Positions 1-10,491 of a DNA stretch of 39,172 bases are shown piece after piece. The notes beneath the pieces are model-generated. The model saw only the letters and a program-made list of their open reading frames with translations, did no database searches and was not told where the DNA came from. A program made the translations under genes and the position numbers. The first letter of the stretch is position 1. Every line of letters begins with the position of its first letter. The DNA is from an uncultured Lachnospiraceae bacterium. GTDB taxonomy: Bacteria; Bacillota; Clostridia; Lachnospirales; Lachnospiraceae. The stretch is taken from the NCBI GenBank assembly GCA_944381745.1, contig CALWMI010000105.1, forward strand, positions 1 through 39,172. The letters run 5' to 3'.

Positions 1-6
1 GAGAGG

Positions 7-1188
7 ATGAGAGAAGTGACGGCAGAGATGGCGGCAGGGACAGAGAGAGACCGGGCAGAGGAGACGGCGCGGGCGTGGATTGAGCTTGACCGGCAGGCGC
101 TTGCGAGGAATGTGCAGAGCTTAAGGGCCTGCCTTCCGGCGGGCTGCCGCCTGATGCCGGCGGTGAAGGCGGAGGCCTACGGCCACGGGGCAGCGCTGGT
201 GGCAGGGGAACTGACAAGGCTTGGAATCACCGATTTCTGCGTGGCCACAGCGGAGGAGGGGAGGCAGCTGCGGGAGGCGGGGATTGCCGGGGATATCCTG
301 GTGCTGGGCTATACCGGGCCGTCCCAGTTTCCGCTCTTGTGGGAGTACGGCCTTCTGCAGGCGGTGGTGGACGCTTCCTATGCGGAGGAGCTGAACCGGT
401 GCGGGCACAGGGTCCGCGTCCATGTGGCGGTGGACACTGGCATGCACCGGCTGGGGGTGGACTACCGGCAGACAGACAGGCTCCTGCGGGTATTCCGGAT
501 GCCGAACCTGCAGGCCGAGGGCATTTTCTCCCACCTGTGCGCGGATGACCCAGCCACGGTGGAGCGGCAGGCAAGGGCTTTCGCCCAGGCATGCCGCGCG
601 CTTGAGGCCGGGGGAATCCGGGGAGTGAAGCGCCACCTGTTAGCCAGCGGCGGAATCCTGAAGTACCCGCAGCTGGGCGGGGATTATGCCAGGCCGGGCA
701 TCGCCCTCTACGGCGTGCTGGGGACGCGGGAGGAGGAAGAGACATGTCCGGTTCCTCTGTCCCCGGTCTTGTCCCTGAAGGCCAGGGTGGCAAGCGTGCG
801 GGAGATAGCGGCGGGAGAGGGAGCCGGGTATGGCCTGCGGTTCAGAGCGGCGAGACCCACTAGGCTGGCTGCCCTGGCAATCGGATATGCGGACGGGCTG
901 CCGCGCAATCTATCCCAGGGAGTGGGGGAGGTGCTGATCCGGGGAAGGCGGGCTTTGGTGGCAGGAAATATGTGCATGGATCAGACGCTGGTGGATGTGA
1001 CAGATATCCCCGGAGTGCGCGCTGGGGATGTGTGCGTCCTGATTGGAAGGATGGGAGAGGAAGAGATCCGGGCGAGCGAGGCCGCAGAAAAAGCCGGCAC
1101 GATCACGAACGAGATCTTGAGCCGGCTTGGAGCAAGGCTTCCGCGGATGTTTGCAGAGGCAGACAGGAATCCGCCGTGCCGCAGGTGA
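7..1188 (+). CDS. alr: Alanine racemase (PLP-dependent, VanT-like racemase domain)
   Basis: This enzyme interconverts L- and D-alanine (or serine in VanT relatives) for peptidoglycan. The PLP-binding lysine is K54 in PAVKAEAYGHG near the N terminus. GYGLRF and IGYADGLPRN follow around residues 270-300, and the protein ends with the typical AGTITNEILSRLGARLPR. The first 20 residues are charged and not part of the fold. The reading frame is open to the first base of the window, so the visible ATG may not be the true start. The AWIELDRQAL opening and the C-terminal wording resemble, from memory, the racemase domain of VanT-type membrane serine/alanine racemases. A longer fusion protein starting off the window is therefore possible. 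The family is certain; the exact substrate and start are not. Confidence 0.9.
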   Translation: MREVTAEMAAGTERDRAEETARAWIELDRQALARNVQSLRACLPAGCRLMPAVKAEAYGHGAALVAGELTRLGITDFCVATAEEGRQLREAGIAGDILVLGYTGPSQFPLLWEYGLLQAVVDASYAEELNRCGHRVRVHVAVDTGMHRLGVDYRQTDRLLRVFRMPNLQAEGIFSHLCADDPATVERQARAFAQACRALEAGGIRGVKRHLLASGGILKYPQLGGDYARPGIALYGVLGTREEEETCPVPLSPVLSLKARVASVREIAAGEGAGYGLRFRAARPTRLAALAIGYADGLPRNLSQGVGEVLIRGRRALVAGNMCMDQTLVDVTDIPGVRAGDVCVLIGRMGEEEIRASEAAEKAGTITNEILSRLGARLPRMFAEADRNPPCRR

Positions 1189-1244
1189 CAGAAGGATGCG
1201 CCGCGGGTGACAAAAGGCTGTGCCGCAGGTGACAGAGGGCCTCT
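1179..1244 (+). repeat. 22-bp tandem repeat, three copies, over the racemase stop codon
   Basis: Three consecutive 22-base units start at 1179, 1201 and 1223. Each begins CCGC(A/G)GGTGACA(G/A)A and they differ at only a few positions. The first unit carries the last two sense codons and the TGA stop of the racemase gene. The other two units lie directly after it. No function is evident. Confidence 0.8.
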
Positions 1245-1269
1245 CTGCTGCGGCGATCCTGCTGTGCCG

Positions 1270-1992
1270 CTATTTCTCATGCTTCGGCTCCGCAGGGACC
1301 AGGCGGCGCCTCCCGGCCAGGAAGGGCAGCCATCTCTGATAGTAGACGGAGGAGGCCGGGCAGTAGAACACCGGGTAGAGGCCGAAGGCCATGACGAAGG
1401 CGAAGAACACATCGATCACGGAGTGCTGCTTGATGAACATGGTGGACAGGATGATGAGCCCAGTCAGGGCCAGCGAGCCGCACCGGACAATCCGGTGATT
1501 CTTCAGGAAGCGGCTGTTGCGCACGGCAAACCACGTCGCGAGTGAGTTGAAGACGTGGATGCTGGGCAGCACATTGTTGGGGCTGTCTGTACGGTACAGA
1601 GAGGCGACCATGTCCGTGAAGATGTTCTGCCTCTCAAAGGAAGCTGGCCGCAGCGTCTGCCCGTTGGGATAGACGGTGGAGACGATGAGAAAAATCGTCA
1701 TGCCTATGGCGAGAAAGATAAAGTTCCGAAGGAACTCCCCCCGGTCCTTGGCCAGGAGAAAGATACAGACCGCCGCCACATAGGCAAACCAGAGCATGTA
1801 GGGGACGATGAAGACCTCCAGGAAGGGGATCAGGTCGTCCAGCCAGAGATGTACGATGTGCTCAGGCTGCACCACCGTCCGCTCCAGATACGAGAACCAG
1901 CTAAGATAGATGGCTCCGTAGGCAGGGACGATCAGCGCGCACCGGTATTTCTGAAAAAAAGCTTTCCTTCTCTCTGCTGCTGACACTTTCAT
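1270..1992 (-). CDS. PAP2-superfamily membrane protein (inositolphosphotransferase/phosphatase type)
   Basis: This is a 240-residue polytopic membrane protein of the PAP2 type, probably acting on a lipid phosphate at the outer face of the membrane. Hydrophobic segments alternate through the whole length. The PAP2 motifs are degenerate but recognisable: LRP in a loop, then LPSIHV, then KQHSVIDVFF, which supplies the HxxxD catalytic element. The LPSxH form resembles the inositolphosphorylceramide-synthase-like branch. The start was placed at ATG 1992, about ten bases after a GGGGGG Shine-Dalgarno. A TTG at 2010 lacks proper spacing. It runs parallel to the lipid kinase upstream (2088-3083), so the two could work together on membrane lipids. 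The exact substrate is unknown. Confidence 0.8.
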   Translation of the reverse strand: MKVSAAERRKAFFQKYRCALIVPAYGAIYLSWFSYLERTVVQPEHIVHLWLDDLIPFLEVFIVPYMLWFAYVAAVCIFLLAKDRGEFLRNFIFLAIGMTIFLIVSTVYPNGQTLRPASFERQNIFTDMVASLYRTDSPNNVLPSIHVFNSLATWFAVRNSRFLKNHRIVRCGSLALTGLIILSTMFIKQHSVIDVFFAFVMAFGLYPVFYCPASSVYYQRWLPFLAGRRRLVPAEPKHEK

Positions 1993-2087
1993 AGGACAAC
2001 CCCCCGACAACCTTTCTTAATTGATAGTGGGAGTATAGCATAGTTCATTTTTGTGAACAAGTGACTTTCGAAATTCGTAAGAAAAAT

Positions 2088-3083
2088 TTAGGCTCCTTTT
2101 CGATTTCCTTTAGAATTTCCAGAGATAACGGAAAGTTTCTGCCCAAGGCAGGTGAAAGTGACCCGGCTTCGGCGCTGGAAGGATTCCCCATCGGCGTGGA
2201 CAGCCAGGGGAACGGAAGATAGGGCCTGGAGCTTTTGGCAGCGCCGCATAGTGACTCCGCGGAAACGAGGGTGAAGGCCAAAGAGGGCCAGGGGCAGCAG
2301 TGCCAGAATTTTCAGCTTGCCCACGCTGTGGAGGATACAGACGTCCAGAAGCCCGTCGTCCGGGCAGGCCCGGGGCGTGAAGCGAAAGCCGCCCCCCTCG
2401 AAGGGCAGGTTCATGGCGCAGAAAAAGTAGGCCCTGGGGAAGAAGAGCTTCTCTCTCCCGTCCAAGCGGAGGGCGAGAGGCGAGGGCTTCAAGGTGAGGA
2501 GTTGCCTCAGGGCGATCAGCACGTAGGTGAGCTTGCCCAGATGGAAACGGTTCAGGAGAGGCTTGAGGGGGGAGGTCAGGGCCTCCTGGCAGACCGCTGC
2601 GTCGAAGCCCATCCCGGAGCTGCCCACAAAGCGGCGGCTGCTGCTGCTGCAGGAGAGGAGGCCTATGTCAATCCTGCGTATCTGGGCGGGGTGCAGGATA
2701 TTGTGGAGCGCTTCCGCTGGGTCGTGGGGAAGGCCCAGGCCCTTGGCAAAGTCGTTGCCGGAGCCGGTGGGGATGTAGCCCAGCACGGGGCGGCTCTGGA
2801 GGCAGAGGCCGCAGGCCACCTCGTTCAGCGTGCCGTCCCCTCCCAGGACGACGACGGTGCAGGGCTCCCCTGCGCAGGCTTCCGATCCGCTATAGAAAGG
2901 GGAAGCTTCCGCCGGGGAAGGGGCCTCTGTGATGGAGCGGGCAAGCTCTGCGGCGTGCCCGGCATAGCGGGTGAAGTGGGCGCGGTAGGAGATGCGCTCC
3001 TGGGCCAGCAGGGGCTTTAGCTGCCTCCAGATTCTGTAGCCTGCTCCCGAGCGGGAGCGGGGATTGATGATGAAATGATACAT
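2088..3083 (-). CDS. Diacylglycerol kinase / YegS-family lipid kinase
   Basis: This cytosolic enzyme phosphorylates a membrane lipid, usually diacylglycerol, using ATP; 331 residues is normal for the family. The nucleotide-binding motif VVLGGDGTLNEV lies near residue 95 and PTGSGNDFAKGLGL near residue 125, followed by the beta-rich C-terminal domain. I chose ATG 3083 because GGAGAG precedes it by about nine bases and MYHFIINPRS is the usual N terminus. The in-frame start ten codons upstream lacks a ribosome site. The gene has its own sigma-A-like promoter upstream (3137-3165) and lies ahead of the PAP2-like gene on the same strand. Linker residues 60-80 (SPAEASPFYSGSEACAG) look like a low-complexity insertion. 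Confidence 0.88.
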   Translation of the reverse strand: MYHFIINPRSRSGAGYRIWRQLKPLLAQERISYRAHFTRYAGHAAELARSITEAPSPAEASPFYSGSEACAGEPCTVVVLGGDGTLNEVACGLCLQSRPVLGYIPTGSGNDFAKGLGLPHDPAEALHNILHPAQIRRIDIGLLSCSSSSRRFVGSSGMGFDAAVCQEALTSPLKPLLNRFHLGKLTYVLIALRQLLTLKPSPLALRLDGREKLFFPRAYFFCAMNLPFEGGGFRFTPRACPDDGLLDVCILHSVGKLKILALLPLALFGLHPRFRGVTMRRCQKLQALSSVPLAVHADGESFQRRSRVTFTCLGQKLSVISGNSKGNRKGA

Positions 3084-3136
3084 GGTCTTTCTCTCCGGTG
3101 GGATATCTGGCAAATTTTCAAAGTATAATCCACAAC

Positions 3137-3165
3137 ATTTTATCAGTTTAGCGGTACAGATACAA
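3137..3165 (-). promoter_or_regulatory. Sigma-A-like promoter for the lipid kinase
   Basis: On the minus strand TTGTAT (3160-3165) is followed after 17 bases by TAAAAT (3137-3142). The predicted leader is roughly 45 bases. Confidence 0.5.
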
Positions 3166-3268
3166 GAGAAAATCTTTCCTGATTTTTCTCCAAAAAAATT
3201 TAGGAAAAAAATTCAGAAAACTGCGGAAATTGATGGAGACAATTTGGACATATTCCGGTGGAAGTCCA

Positions 3269-3297
3269 TTGACTTTTCTGTATAGGTACCACATAAT
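3269..3297 (+). promoter_or_regulatory. Sigma-A-like promoter for hppA
   Basis: TTGACT (3269-3274) and CATAAT (3292-3297) are separated by 17 bases. The start codon of hppA is about 100 bases downstream, giving a long AT-rich leader. Confidence 0.5.
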
Positions 3298-3395
3298 AAA
3301 ATATATCATATACGCGAAAAGTATGCAAAATGCATTTTTTTGGATGCTTTTTGCGCGTGAGTATGTAAATCTTTGATAATGGGAGGGATTCCGAT

Positions 3396-5358
<1,963 letters not shown>

Positions 5359-5378
<20 letters not shown>

Positions 5379-6495
5379 GAACGATCTTGAGGCCGTTCAC
5401 AGTGACCTGGCCGTCCAGCGGGACGACCAGGCACGGCCGGCCATCGATCTGCCGCGTCTCCACGAGGGCGGCATACTCCGGCTTCACTTGAACGGTAATC
5501 GTGGGGGTTTTCACCTCGAACTTGCGCAGGTCTGCCAGGTTGGCGGCGCAGAATACAGCGTCGTCCCCGGCGGCCTGCGTATATTTTTGGTCAAGCTCTG
5601 CCAGCTCCTCCTCCTGCGCGCCGCTGCGCTGCAGCAGATCCCGGATATCCTCCTTCTCCAGGGTGGGGGGCTGGGGCTCATCCGAGCGCTCTGCGATCAG
5701 CTCCGCCAGATTTTCCTGGATATTCCGGGCGACCTCGTAGCTGCAGCCATCCCCCAGGGTGTCCTCCACCAGCTGGCCGAAAGCCTCCTTCTGGTCCGGG
5801 CAGGACAGGGGAGGCTGGCAGCCCAGCAGGCCGTCCACCAGGCGCTCCTTCAGATCCTGGGGCTTGCTTGTGTAGTAGAGGATGCTGTGCAGGTCTGCCT
5901 GCCTGTCGTTGAAAGCAGGGAAGAGAAAGCCCAGGGAAGGCATCTCCACGATCCAGTCCCGGACGCGCTCGTGGAAGGCGGCTGCCTCGTCGTCGTAGGA
6001 CAGGCCGGGCTTGGAGAGCTTCACAGGGCAGACGCAGCCCAGCAGGTACTCATACACCTCCTCCGAGCCGTCGAAGAGCTCCAGGCCGTCTGAGGTCTTG
6101 CCGGGAATGTCGTAGACGCCGTGGATGAGAAGAATGAGATAGTTCTCCCCGCAGTCGTAGGATTCCACGACCTTGTCATAGAACTGGCCCAGCAGGGCGT
6201 CGTCCTCCAGGCGGCTGTCCCGGAGAAGCCGCAGGAACTCCTGCGTCCCGCCGGTAAACTCGCTGTCCAGGGGAAACTCCATGTTCAGCAGGTTCTTGCC
6301 GATGGAGCCGGAGAGGGTCTTGCGGAAAATGTCAAAATATTTGAAGGCCTCCTCCTCCGGAAGGGAGAGGAAGGCCTCCTTGAACTGTGCCTTCCGGTTC
6401 TTCTCCCCGTCTATGTAGCAGCCGCATATGCGGGTGACGGCGCACCGGTCTGGGGTGAGCTGCCGTTTGATCTCTGCGATTTCTTTTTTGTTCAT
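5359..6495 (-). CDS. DUF4317 family protein
   Basis: This 378-residue soluble protein is recognised as DUF4317 from its opening [20 protein letters not shown] followed by [13 protein letters not shown]. The family is common in Lachnospiraceae and has no known function. There is no signal peptide or membrane segment. The sequence is acidic and rich in Leu and Glu. It starts 18 bases after the MATE stop codon, and the AGGAGG ribosome site touches that stop, so the two form an operon. Its 3' end overlaps hppA by 20 bases on the opposite strand. Confidence 0.85.
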
Positions 6496-6513
6496 CTGTA
6501 TTCCATCCTCCTG

Positions 6514-7863
6514 TCATGCCTCCCCGGCCCAGCCGAGCAGATCTTTTTTCCGGATTTTATAATAGCACAGGCCGATGAAATCCGCCAGTGCCCAGCCGAT
6601 GGGGACTGACCACCAGATGCCGGTGACGCCCAGGGCGGGGATGGAGGACAGGGCGTAGGCCAGGACGACGCGGGTGCCCAGGGAGGCCACGGTGAGCACC
6701 ACGGACATGCCGGGCCTGCCGATGGCGCGGTACAGGCCGTACAGGAGGAAGAGGCAGCCGATGCCGCAGTAGAAGGCCCCCTCGATGTGCAGGTAGCGGA
6801 TGCCCTCCGCCAGGATTGCGGCCTCCTCAGGGCTGACGAAGAGGAGCATCAGAGGGCGGGCCAGGATCCAGACGCCTGCGGAGATGACCACACAGAAGAG
6901 GAGGGCGGTGAGGATGGCCCCCCGCAGCCCCGCGCGGATGCGCTCCTGCTTCCGGGCGCCATAGTTCTGGGCGATAAAGGTGGAGAAGGCGTTGCCGAAG
7001 TCCTGCACAGGCATGTAGGCGAAGGAGTCGATTTTGACAGCGGCGGCGAAGGCGGCCATCACGGATGCCCCGAAGCTGTTCACCAGGCCCTGGACGAGCA
7101 GGATGCCGAAATTCATCACGGACTGCTGGATGCAGGTGAGGGCGGAGAAGCCCCCGATCTGGCGCACGCAGGATAGGCGGACGTGGAGATGCCTGCGGCA
7201 GATACGAAGATCAGGCCGCGAGATCCAGGTGTAGGCGGCAATCCCTATTCCGGACACATACTGGGAGATGACCGTGGCCTCCGCCGCCCCGGCCACGCCC
7301 CGGGCAAGCCCGATGACAAACCACAGGTCCAGGATGATGTTGAGCACGGCGGAGACGGCCAGGAATACCAGGGGGACGACAGAGTTGCCCACGGAGCGCA
7401 GCAGCGTGGCAAAGTAATTGTAGAGGAAGGTGGCCGCTATCCCAGCGAAGATGACCAGGAGATACTCCCGCATCATGCCCTGGATCTCCGGCGGCACTTG
7501 CAGGAACCGGATGATCCAGTCCAGCCCTAAAAAGACAAGGATGTTTAGGAATACGGTGAAGACGGCGATCAGCAGGAAGGAGGCGCACATGCCCTCCTTG
7601 AGCGCCTCCATGTCCCGCTCGCCGAAGCGGATGGAGAACACCGCCCCGCTGCCCATGCACAGCCCAAGCAGGATGGAGGTGAGGAAGGTCATGAGGGTGA
7701 AGGCGGAACCCACGGCCGCCAGGGCATTGGGCCCCAGATAGCGCCCGACGATCAGCGTATCCGCCACGTTATAGCACTGCTGCAGCATGTTTCCCAGGAT
7801 CATGGGGATGGCGAAGAGCAGCATGGTTTTGACCACAGGTCCTCTTGTGAGATCTCCGTTCAA
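6514..7863 (-). CDS. MATE-family multidrug/Na+ efflux transporter
   Basis: This 449-residue inner-membrane antiporter has about twelve hydrophobic helices in two homologous halves. It is expected to export cationic drugs or metabolites using Na+ or H+. The MATE signature is clear near the N terminus (ILGNMLQQCYNVADTLIVGR) and its counterpart near residue 245-270 (IQQSVMNFGILLVQGLVNSF). Translation starts at a TTG (7863), supported by GGAGGA seven bases upstream; no ATG is suitably placed. The Lrp-type regulator is divergently transcribed from the same 210-base intergenic region and is a candidate regulator. DUF4317 follows in the same operon. The substrate cannot be told from sequence. Confidence 0.92.
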   Translation of the reverse strand: MNGDLTRGPVVKTMLLFAIPMILGNMLQQCYNVADTLIVGRYLGPNALAAVGSAFTLMTFLTSILLGLCMGSGAVFSIRFGERDMEALKEGMCASFLLIAVFTVFLNILVFLGLDWIIRFLQVPPEIQGMMREYLLVIFAGIAATFLYNYFATLLRSVGNSVVPLVFLAVSAVLNIILDLWFVIGLARGVAGAAEATVISQYVSGIGIAAYTWISRPDLRICRRHLHVRLSCVRQIGGFSALTCIQQSVMNFGILLVQGLVNSFGASVMAAFAAAVKIDSFAYMPVQDFGNAFSTFIAQNYGARKQERIRAGLRGAILTALLFCVVISAGVWILARPLMLLFVSPEEAAILAEGIRYLHIEGAFYCGIGCLFLLYGLYRAIGRPGMSVVLTVASLGTRVVLAYALSSIPALGVTGIWWSVPIGWALADFIGLCYYKIRKKDLLGWAGEA

Positions 7864-8072
7864 GGATAAGTCCTCCTAACAGAGGCGCCCCAGGGACGCC
7901 TGCTTTTTAATTTCAATATGTAATAATAAAATTACGAATCGGAAATATCATAGCAATATCAGAAAGCAAAGTCAATAAAAGAATTGCAGGATGTAACATA
8001 TTTGGATATAATAGGGGAGTCAGACAAGGCTGTGAACATGGAGGCGCCCGGAGGGGCGCGCAGGAGGAAATC
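7864..8072. promoter_or_regulatory. Divergent MATE/Lrp control region with Lrp promoter
   Basis: An Lrp-side promoter is clear: TTGCAG (7984-7989), 17 bases, TATAAT (8007-8012). The AT-rich stretch 7910-7980 also contains TTGCTA and TAATTT with 16-base spacing on the minus strand, a plausible MATE promoter. GC-rich GGCGCC-containing segments lie in both leaders, close to the start codons. Confidence 0.5.
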
Positions 8073-8531
8073 ATGTTTTTGGATGGTTTGGATGAGCTGG
8101 ATCAGAAGATTGTAGGGCTCCTGATCCAGAATGCGAGGATGTCCTACTCGGAGATCGGGCAGCAGGTGGGCATTTCCCGGGTGGCGGTGAAGATGCGCAT
8201 CCAGTCCCTGGAGAAGAGGGGCGTGATAGAGGAGTACACGACGGTGATCAACCCGCAGAAGATCAGCGGCGCGGTGTCCTGCTATTTTGAGATTGAGACG
8301 AAGCCGGAGGCTCTGCGGGAGGTGACGGAGCGCCTGTACCGCAACGGGACGGTGACGCAGATTTACCGGGTGACCGGCAAGGACAAGCTGCATGTCCACG
8401 CGGTGGCAGCTTCCGGGGAGGAGATGGAGGAGCTGATCCGCACGGAGATGGATACGCTCCCGGGGGTGCTAAGCTGCAGCTGCAACATGATCCTCTCCAG
8501 GATAAAAGATATCAAAGGGCTGCGGCTTTGA
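8073..8531 (+). CDS. Lrp/AsnC-family transcriptional regulator
   Basis: This 152-residue DNA-binding regulator responds to small molecules, often amino acids. The N-terminal helix-turn-helix is seen in LDQKIVGLLIQNARMSYSEI followed by GQQVGISRVAVKMRIQSLEKRG. The C-terminal part from about residue 65 is the RAM/AsnC effector domain, which forms oligomers. An AGGAGG ribosome site eight bases before ATG 8073 fixes the start. It is divergent from the MATE-DUF4317 operon and is a candidate regulator of it as well as of itself. A strong 15-bp hairpin terminator follows the stop. Confidence 0.93.
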   Translation: MFLDGLDELDQKIVGLLIQNARMSYSEIGQQVGISRVAVKMRIQSLEKRGVIEEYTTVINPQKISGAVSCYFEIETKPEALREVTERLYRNGTVTQIYRVTGKDKLHVHAVAASGEEMEELIRTEMDTLPGVLSCSCNMILSRIKDIKGLRL

Positions 8532-8555
8532 GTGAAAGCCCTTCTCCCGGACATA

Positions 8556-8600
8556 GAAAAGACAGCGCAGGCAGGATTCCCGCCTCTGCGCTGTCTTTTC
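8556..8600. terminator. Bidirectional intrinsic terminator
   Basis: A perfect 15-bp stem, GAAAAGACAGCGCAG (8556-8570) against CTGCGCTGTCTTTTC (8586-8600), with a 15-base loop. The A and T runs at the stem ends serve both the Lrp gene and the convergent cysteine-rich gene. Confidence 0.9.
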
Positions 8601-8630
8601 TCTTGCGGGGATTTGGCGCGGCGGGGAGGC

Positions 8631-9569
8631 TTACGCGTCCTCGCCCGCCTCTGGCTCCCCTGCAGGCACAGCCGGGAGCGTGTAGGAGCCGCAGCAGGGC
8701 TCGCATGCCGGCGAGCAGTCCTGCTTCAAGTACTCCTCACAGTCGGGAGGCCCCAGCTCCAGCGGCTTGATCTCCCGGTCCAGAATGCCGCCGGACACAA
8801 AGTTCATGCAGACGCTGTCCTCGGGGGGCACGAGGCTTCCCTTGGGAATGACCGCCTTTCCCTGGTGGGGAATTTTATACTGGGCAAAGTAGATGCTCTG
8901 CAGGATCAGGCTCAGGCCGATGGTCACTGTGCTGTCGTCCGTGTTGAAGCAGAGGACGCACGGGTTGGCGGACAGGTTTAAGCCCTGCCGGAGCATGTTG
9001 TTCACGGAGGAAAAGCCGATGATGTTCAGCGACGGGCTCTCCGTGGAGGCATCCTGGTAGGAGATGCCGTAGGGCGCAAAGATTTCCAGGGTGACCGAGT
9101 CCGGGTTGGTGTCCTCGTCATAGTAGGCATAGTCCGGAAGCGTACTGTTGGTGGGAAGGTAGACGGCTGGGACAGTGAGCGTGGCCAGAAGCCGGTTCGC
9201 ACAGTCGTACAGCTTGACGGCAAAGGTCACAGTCAGGTCTGTGAGAGTCACCTCGTAGCAGTTCGGGCGTCCGCTGATGGGAGCCACCGTCGTCGCCGCC
9301 GTGCCGGACGTGTTGTAGCTGATGTCCATGACTTCCGCCGAGGCAGCCACAGCGGAGGGGTAAGCCGTGGAGACGGTGACGCCCAGGGGTACGCTGCGGC
9401 AGAGATTGATGCCGATCTCATCGTAAATCACCGGGGCCAGGACAGCCAGAAGCTTGGGGTCGCCGCAGGCCGGGTTCACACACACATCCTGGCACTCCGG
9501 GGAGGCACTGCCCTGGCACTCCGGGGAGGACTGCCCGCAGCCGGTGTTTTGCACTTTATATTTAGGCAT
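8631..9569 (-). CDS. Cysteine-rich protein of unknown function (possible spore-layer protein)
   Basis: I do not recognise this 312-residue protein. Both ends are cysteine- and proline-rich. The N terminus carries a short repeat (SPECQG then SPECQD). The C terminus has CEEYLKQDCSPACEPCCGSY and an acidic tail. The middle is beta-rich with many Thr, Val and Asn and no membrane segment or signal peptide. ATG 9569 is preferred over 9578 because AAAGGATG then has proper spacing. Upstream on the minus strand is CATACGATA (9605-9613), which fits the sigma-K -10 pattern. That, plus the cysteine-rich ends, suggests an outer spore-layer protein made in the mother cell. This is inference only, and a secreted or structural role is equally possible. 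Confidence 0.65.
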   Translation of the reverse strand: MPKYKVQNTGCGQSSPECQGSASPECQDVCVNPACGDPKLLAVLAPVIYDEIGINLCRSVPLGVTVSTAYPSAVAASAEVMDISYNTSGTAATTVAPISGRPNCYEVTLTDLTVTFAVKLYDCANRLLATLTVPAVYLPTNSTLPDYAYYDEDTNPDSVTLEIFAPYGISYQDASTESPSLNIIGFSSVNNMLRQGLNLSANPCVLCFNTDDSTVTIGLSLILQSIYFAQYKIPHQGKAVIPKGSLVPPEDSVCMNFVSGGILDREIKPLELGPPDCEEYLKQDCSPACEPCCGSYTLPAVPAGEPEAGEDA

Positions 9570-9604
9570 AGAAAACATCCTTTCCGAAAGGGTTTATTCC
9601 TTAT

Positions 9605-9632
9605 TATCGTATGCCTGGGGGCTGTTTTTGTT
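9605..9632 (-). promoter_or_regulatory. Possible sigma-K-type promoter of the cysteine-rich gene
   Basis: On the minus strand CATACGATA matches the -10 consensus CATAnnnTA of sporulation sigma-K. An AACA element lies about 15 bases upstream, near the expected -35 AC. The predicted leader is about 30 bases. No sigma-A promoter was seen here. Confidence 0.3.
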
Positions 9633-9756
9633 ACGGGAAGAGGCAGGCATCGGACGGGGAAAGGCGCATATATTTTTTATAAGGAAGCCCCGGCGCAGGA
9701 CTGTCCGTCCCGGCGGGCGTGTCTGCGCGGACGCACAGGCAGGAGGGAGTACCCCT

Positions 9757-10491
9757 ATGGACTATGTGTTTGACCTGCAGGAAAAGGGAAAGAGGATTTT
9801 GTATGCGCAGGGCGGCAGGATTATCGGCCTGATGCCGCAGGGACGGCTGATCCGCCAGGCTGCAGTGCTCCAGGAGGATTTCCTGGCGGATCTGACGGCG
9901 GCGCTGCATGGCGGGCGGGTTTACTACGCCTATCACAGCCTGGAGCACCGCGTCGTCCTGCACACGCTGGAGGAGGATGTCCCGCTGCCGCTGCTGAGCG
10001 ACGTCTCCGGCAGCAGGCAGTATGGGCACCTGGCTCTGGGCGGGCACGGCGGGACGCTGTTCTTCTTCTATACATCTGCGGGAGGGGAGGGGCGCAGGAC
10101 CGGGCTGTATGTGCGCTGCCCATACCGGGAACCTGCAGCGGAATACCGCTGCGGGGAATTCCAGGAGTTTTACGGGCTGGGCCTGCGCGCTGTCCGGGAG
10201 GGGCTGCTCGTCCATGTGCAGGCGGAGGAAGAGCGCTTTTTTCTCGTGGCGGCCCGGGAGGAGAGGAAAGGCGCGGGCACAGGCGGGGAGGCGCTGCACA
10301 TAGAGGAGGTGCGCCTGGCAAGCCGGAAAGACCTGGGACGGCTGGAGATGGAGCTAGCCGGGACGCGGCGCAAGCTGGAGGCGGCTGTGCGGCAGTACGG
10401 GGAGCTGCGCAGCCAGGCGGCGGCAATCCAGGAGGAGGGGAGAAGATGGAGGGAGAAATGCCTGAGGCGGGGCAATCCGGGAGAGAGATGA
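9757..10491 (+). CDS. Unrecognised protein with C-terminal coiled coil
   Basis: This 244-residue protein was not recognised. The first 165 residues look beta-rich, with alternating hydrophobic strands (KRILYAQGGRIIGLM, GRVYYAYHSLEHRVVLHTL, GTLFFFYTSAGG), suggesting a propeller- or sandwich-like fold. From about residue 195 the sequence is a charged helix, probably a coiled coil. There is no signal peptide. AGGAGGG nine bases before ATG 9757 fixes the start; the frame is open further upstream but without a ribosome site. It diverges from the cysteine-rich gene across 187 bases. Its stop codon lies inside a purine-only repeat tract, and the last codons (GNPGER) already belong to that tract. Confidence 0.65.
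   Translation: MDYVFDLQEKGKRILYAQGGRIIGLMPQGRLIRQAAVLQEDFLADLTAALHGGRVYYAYHSLEHRVVLHTLEEDVPLPLLSDVSGSRQYGHLALGGHGGTLFFFYTSAGGEGRRTGLYVRCPYREPAAEYRCGEFQEFYGLGLRAVREGLLVHVQAEEERFFLVAAREERKGAGTGGEALHIEEVRLASRKDLGRLEMELAGTRRKLEAAVRQYGELRSQAAAIQEEGRRWREKCLRRGNPGER

Larger units (their letters stand above)
3084..3395. other. AT-rich divergent intergenic region
   Basis: About 310 bases between the lipid kinase and hppA are much more AT-rich than the flanking genes. They hold a promoter in each direction, annotated separately. Short open frames exist on both strands but have no ribosome site or recognisable protein, so I see no gene here. Confidence 0.7.
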
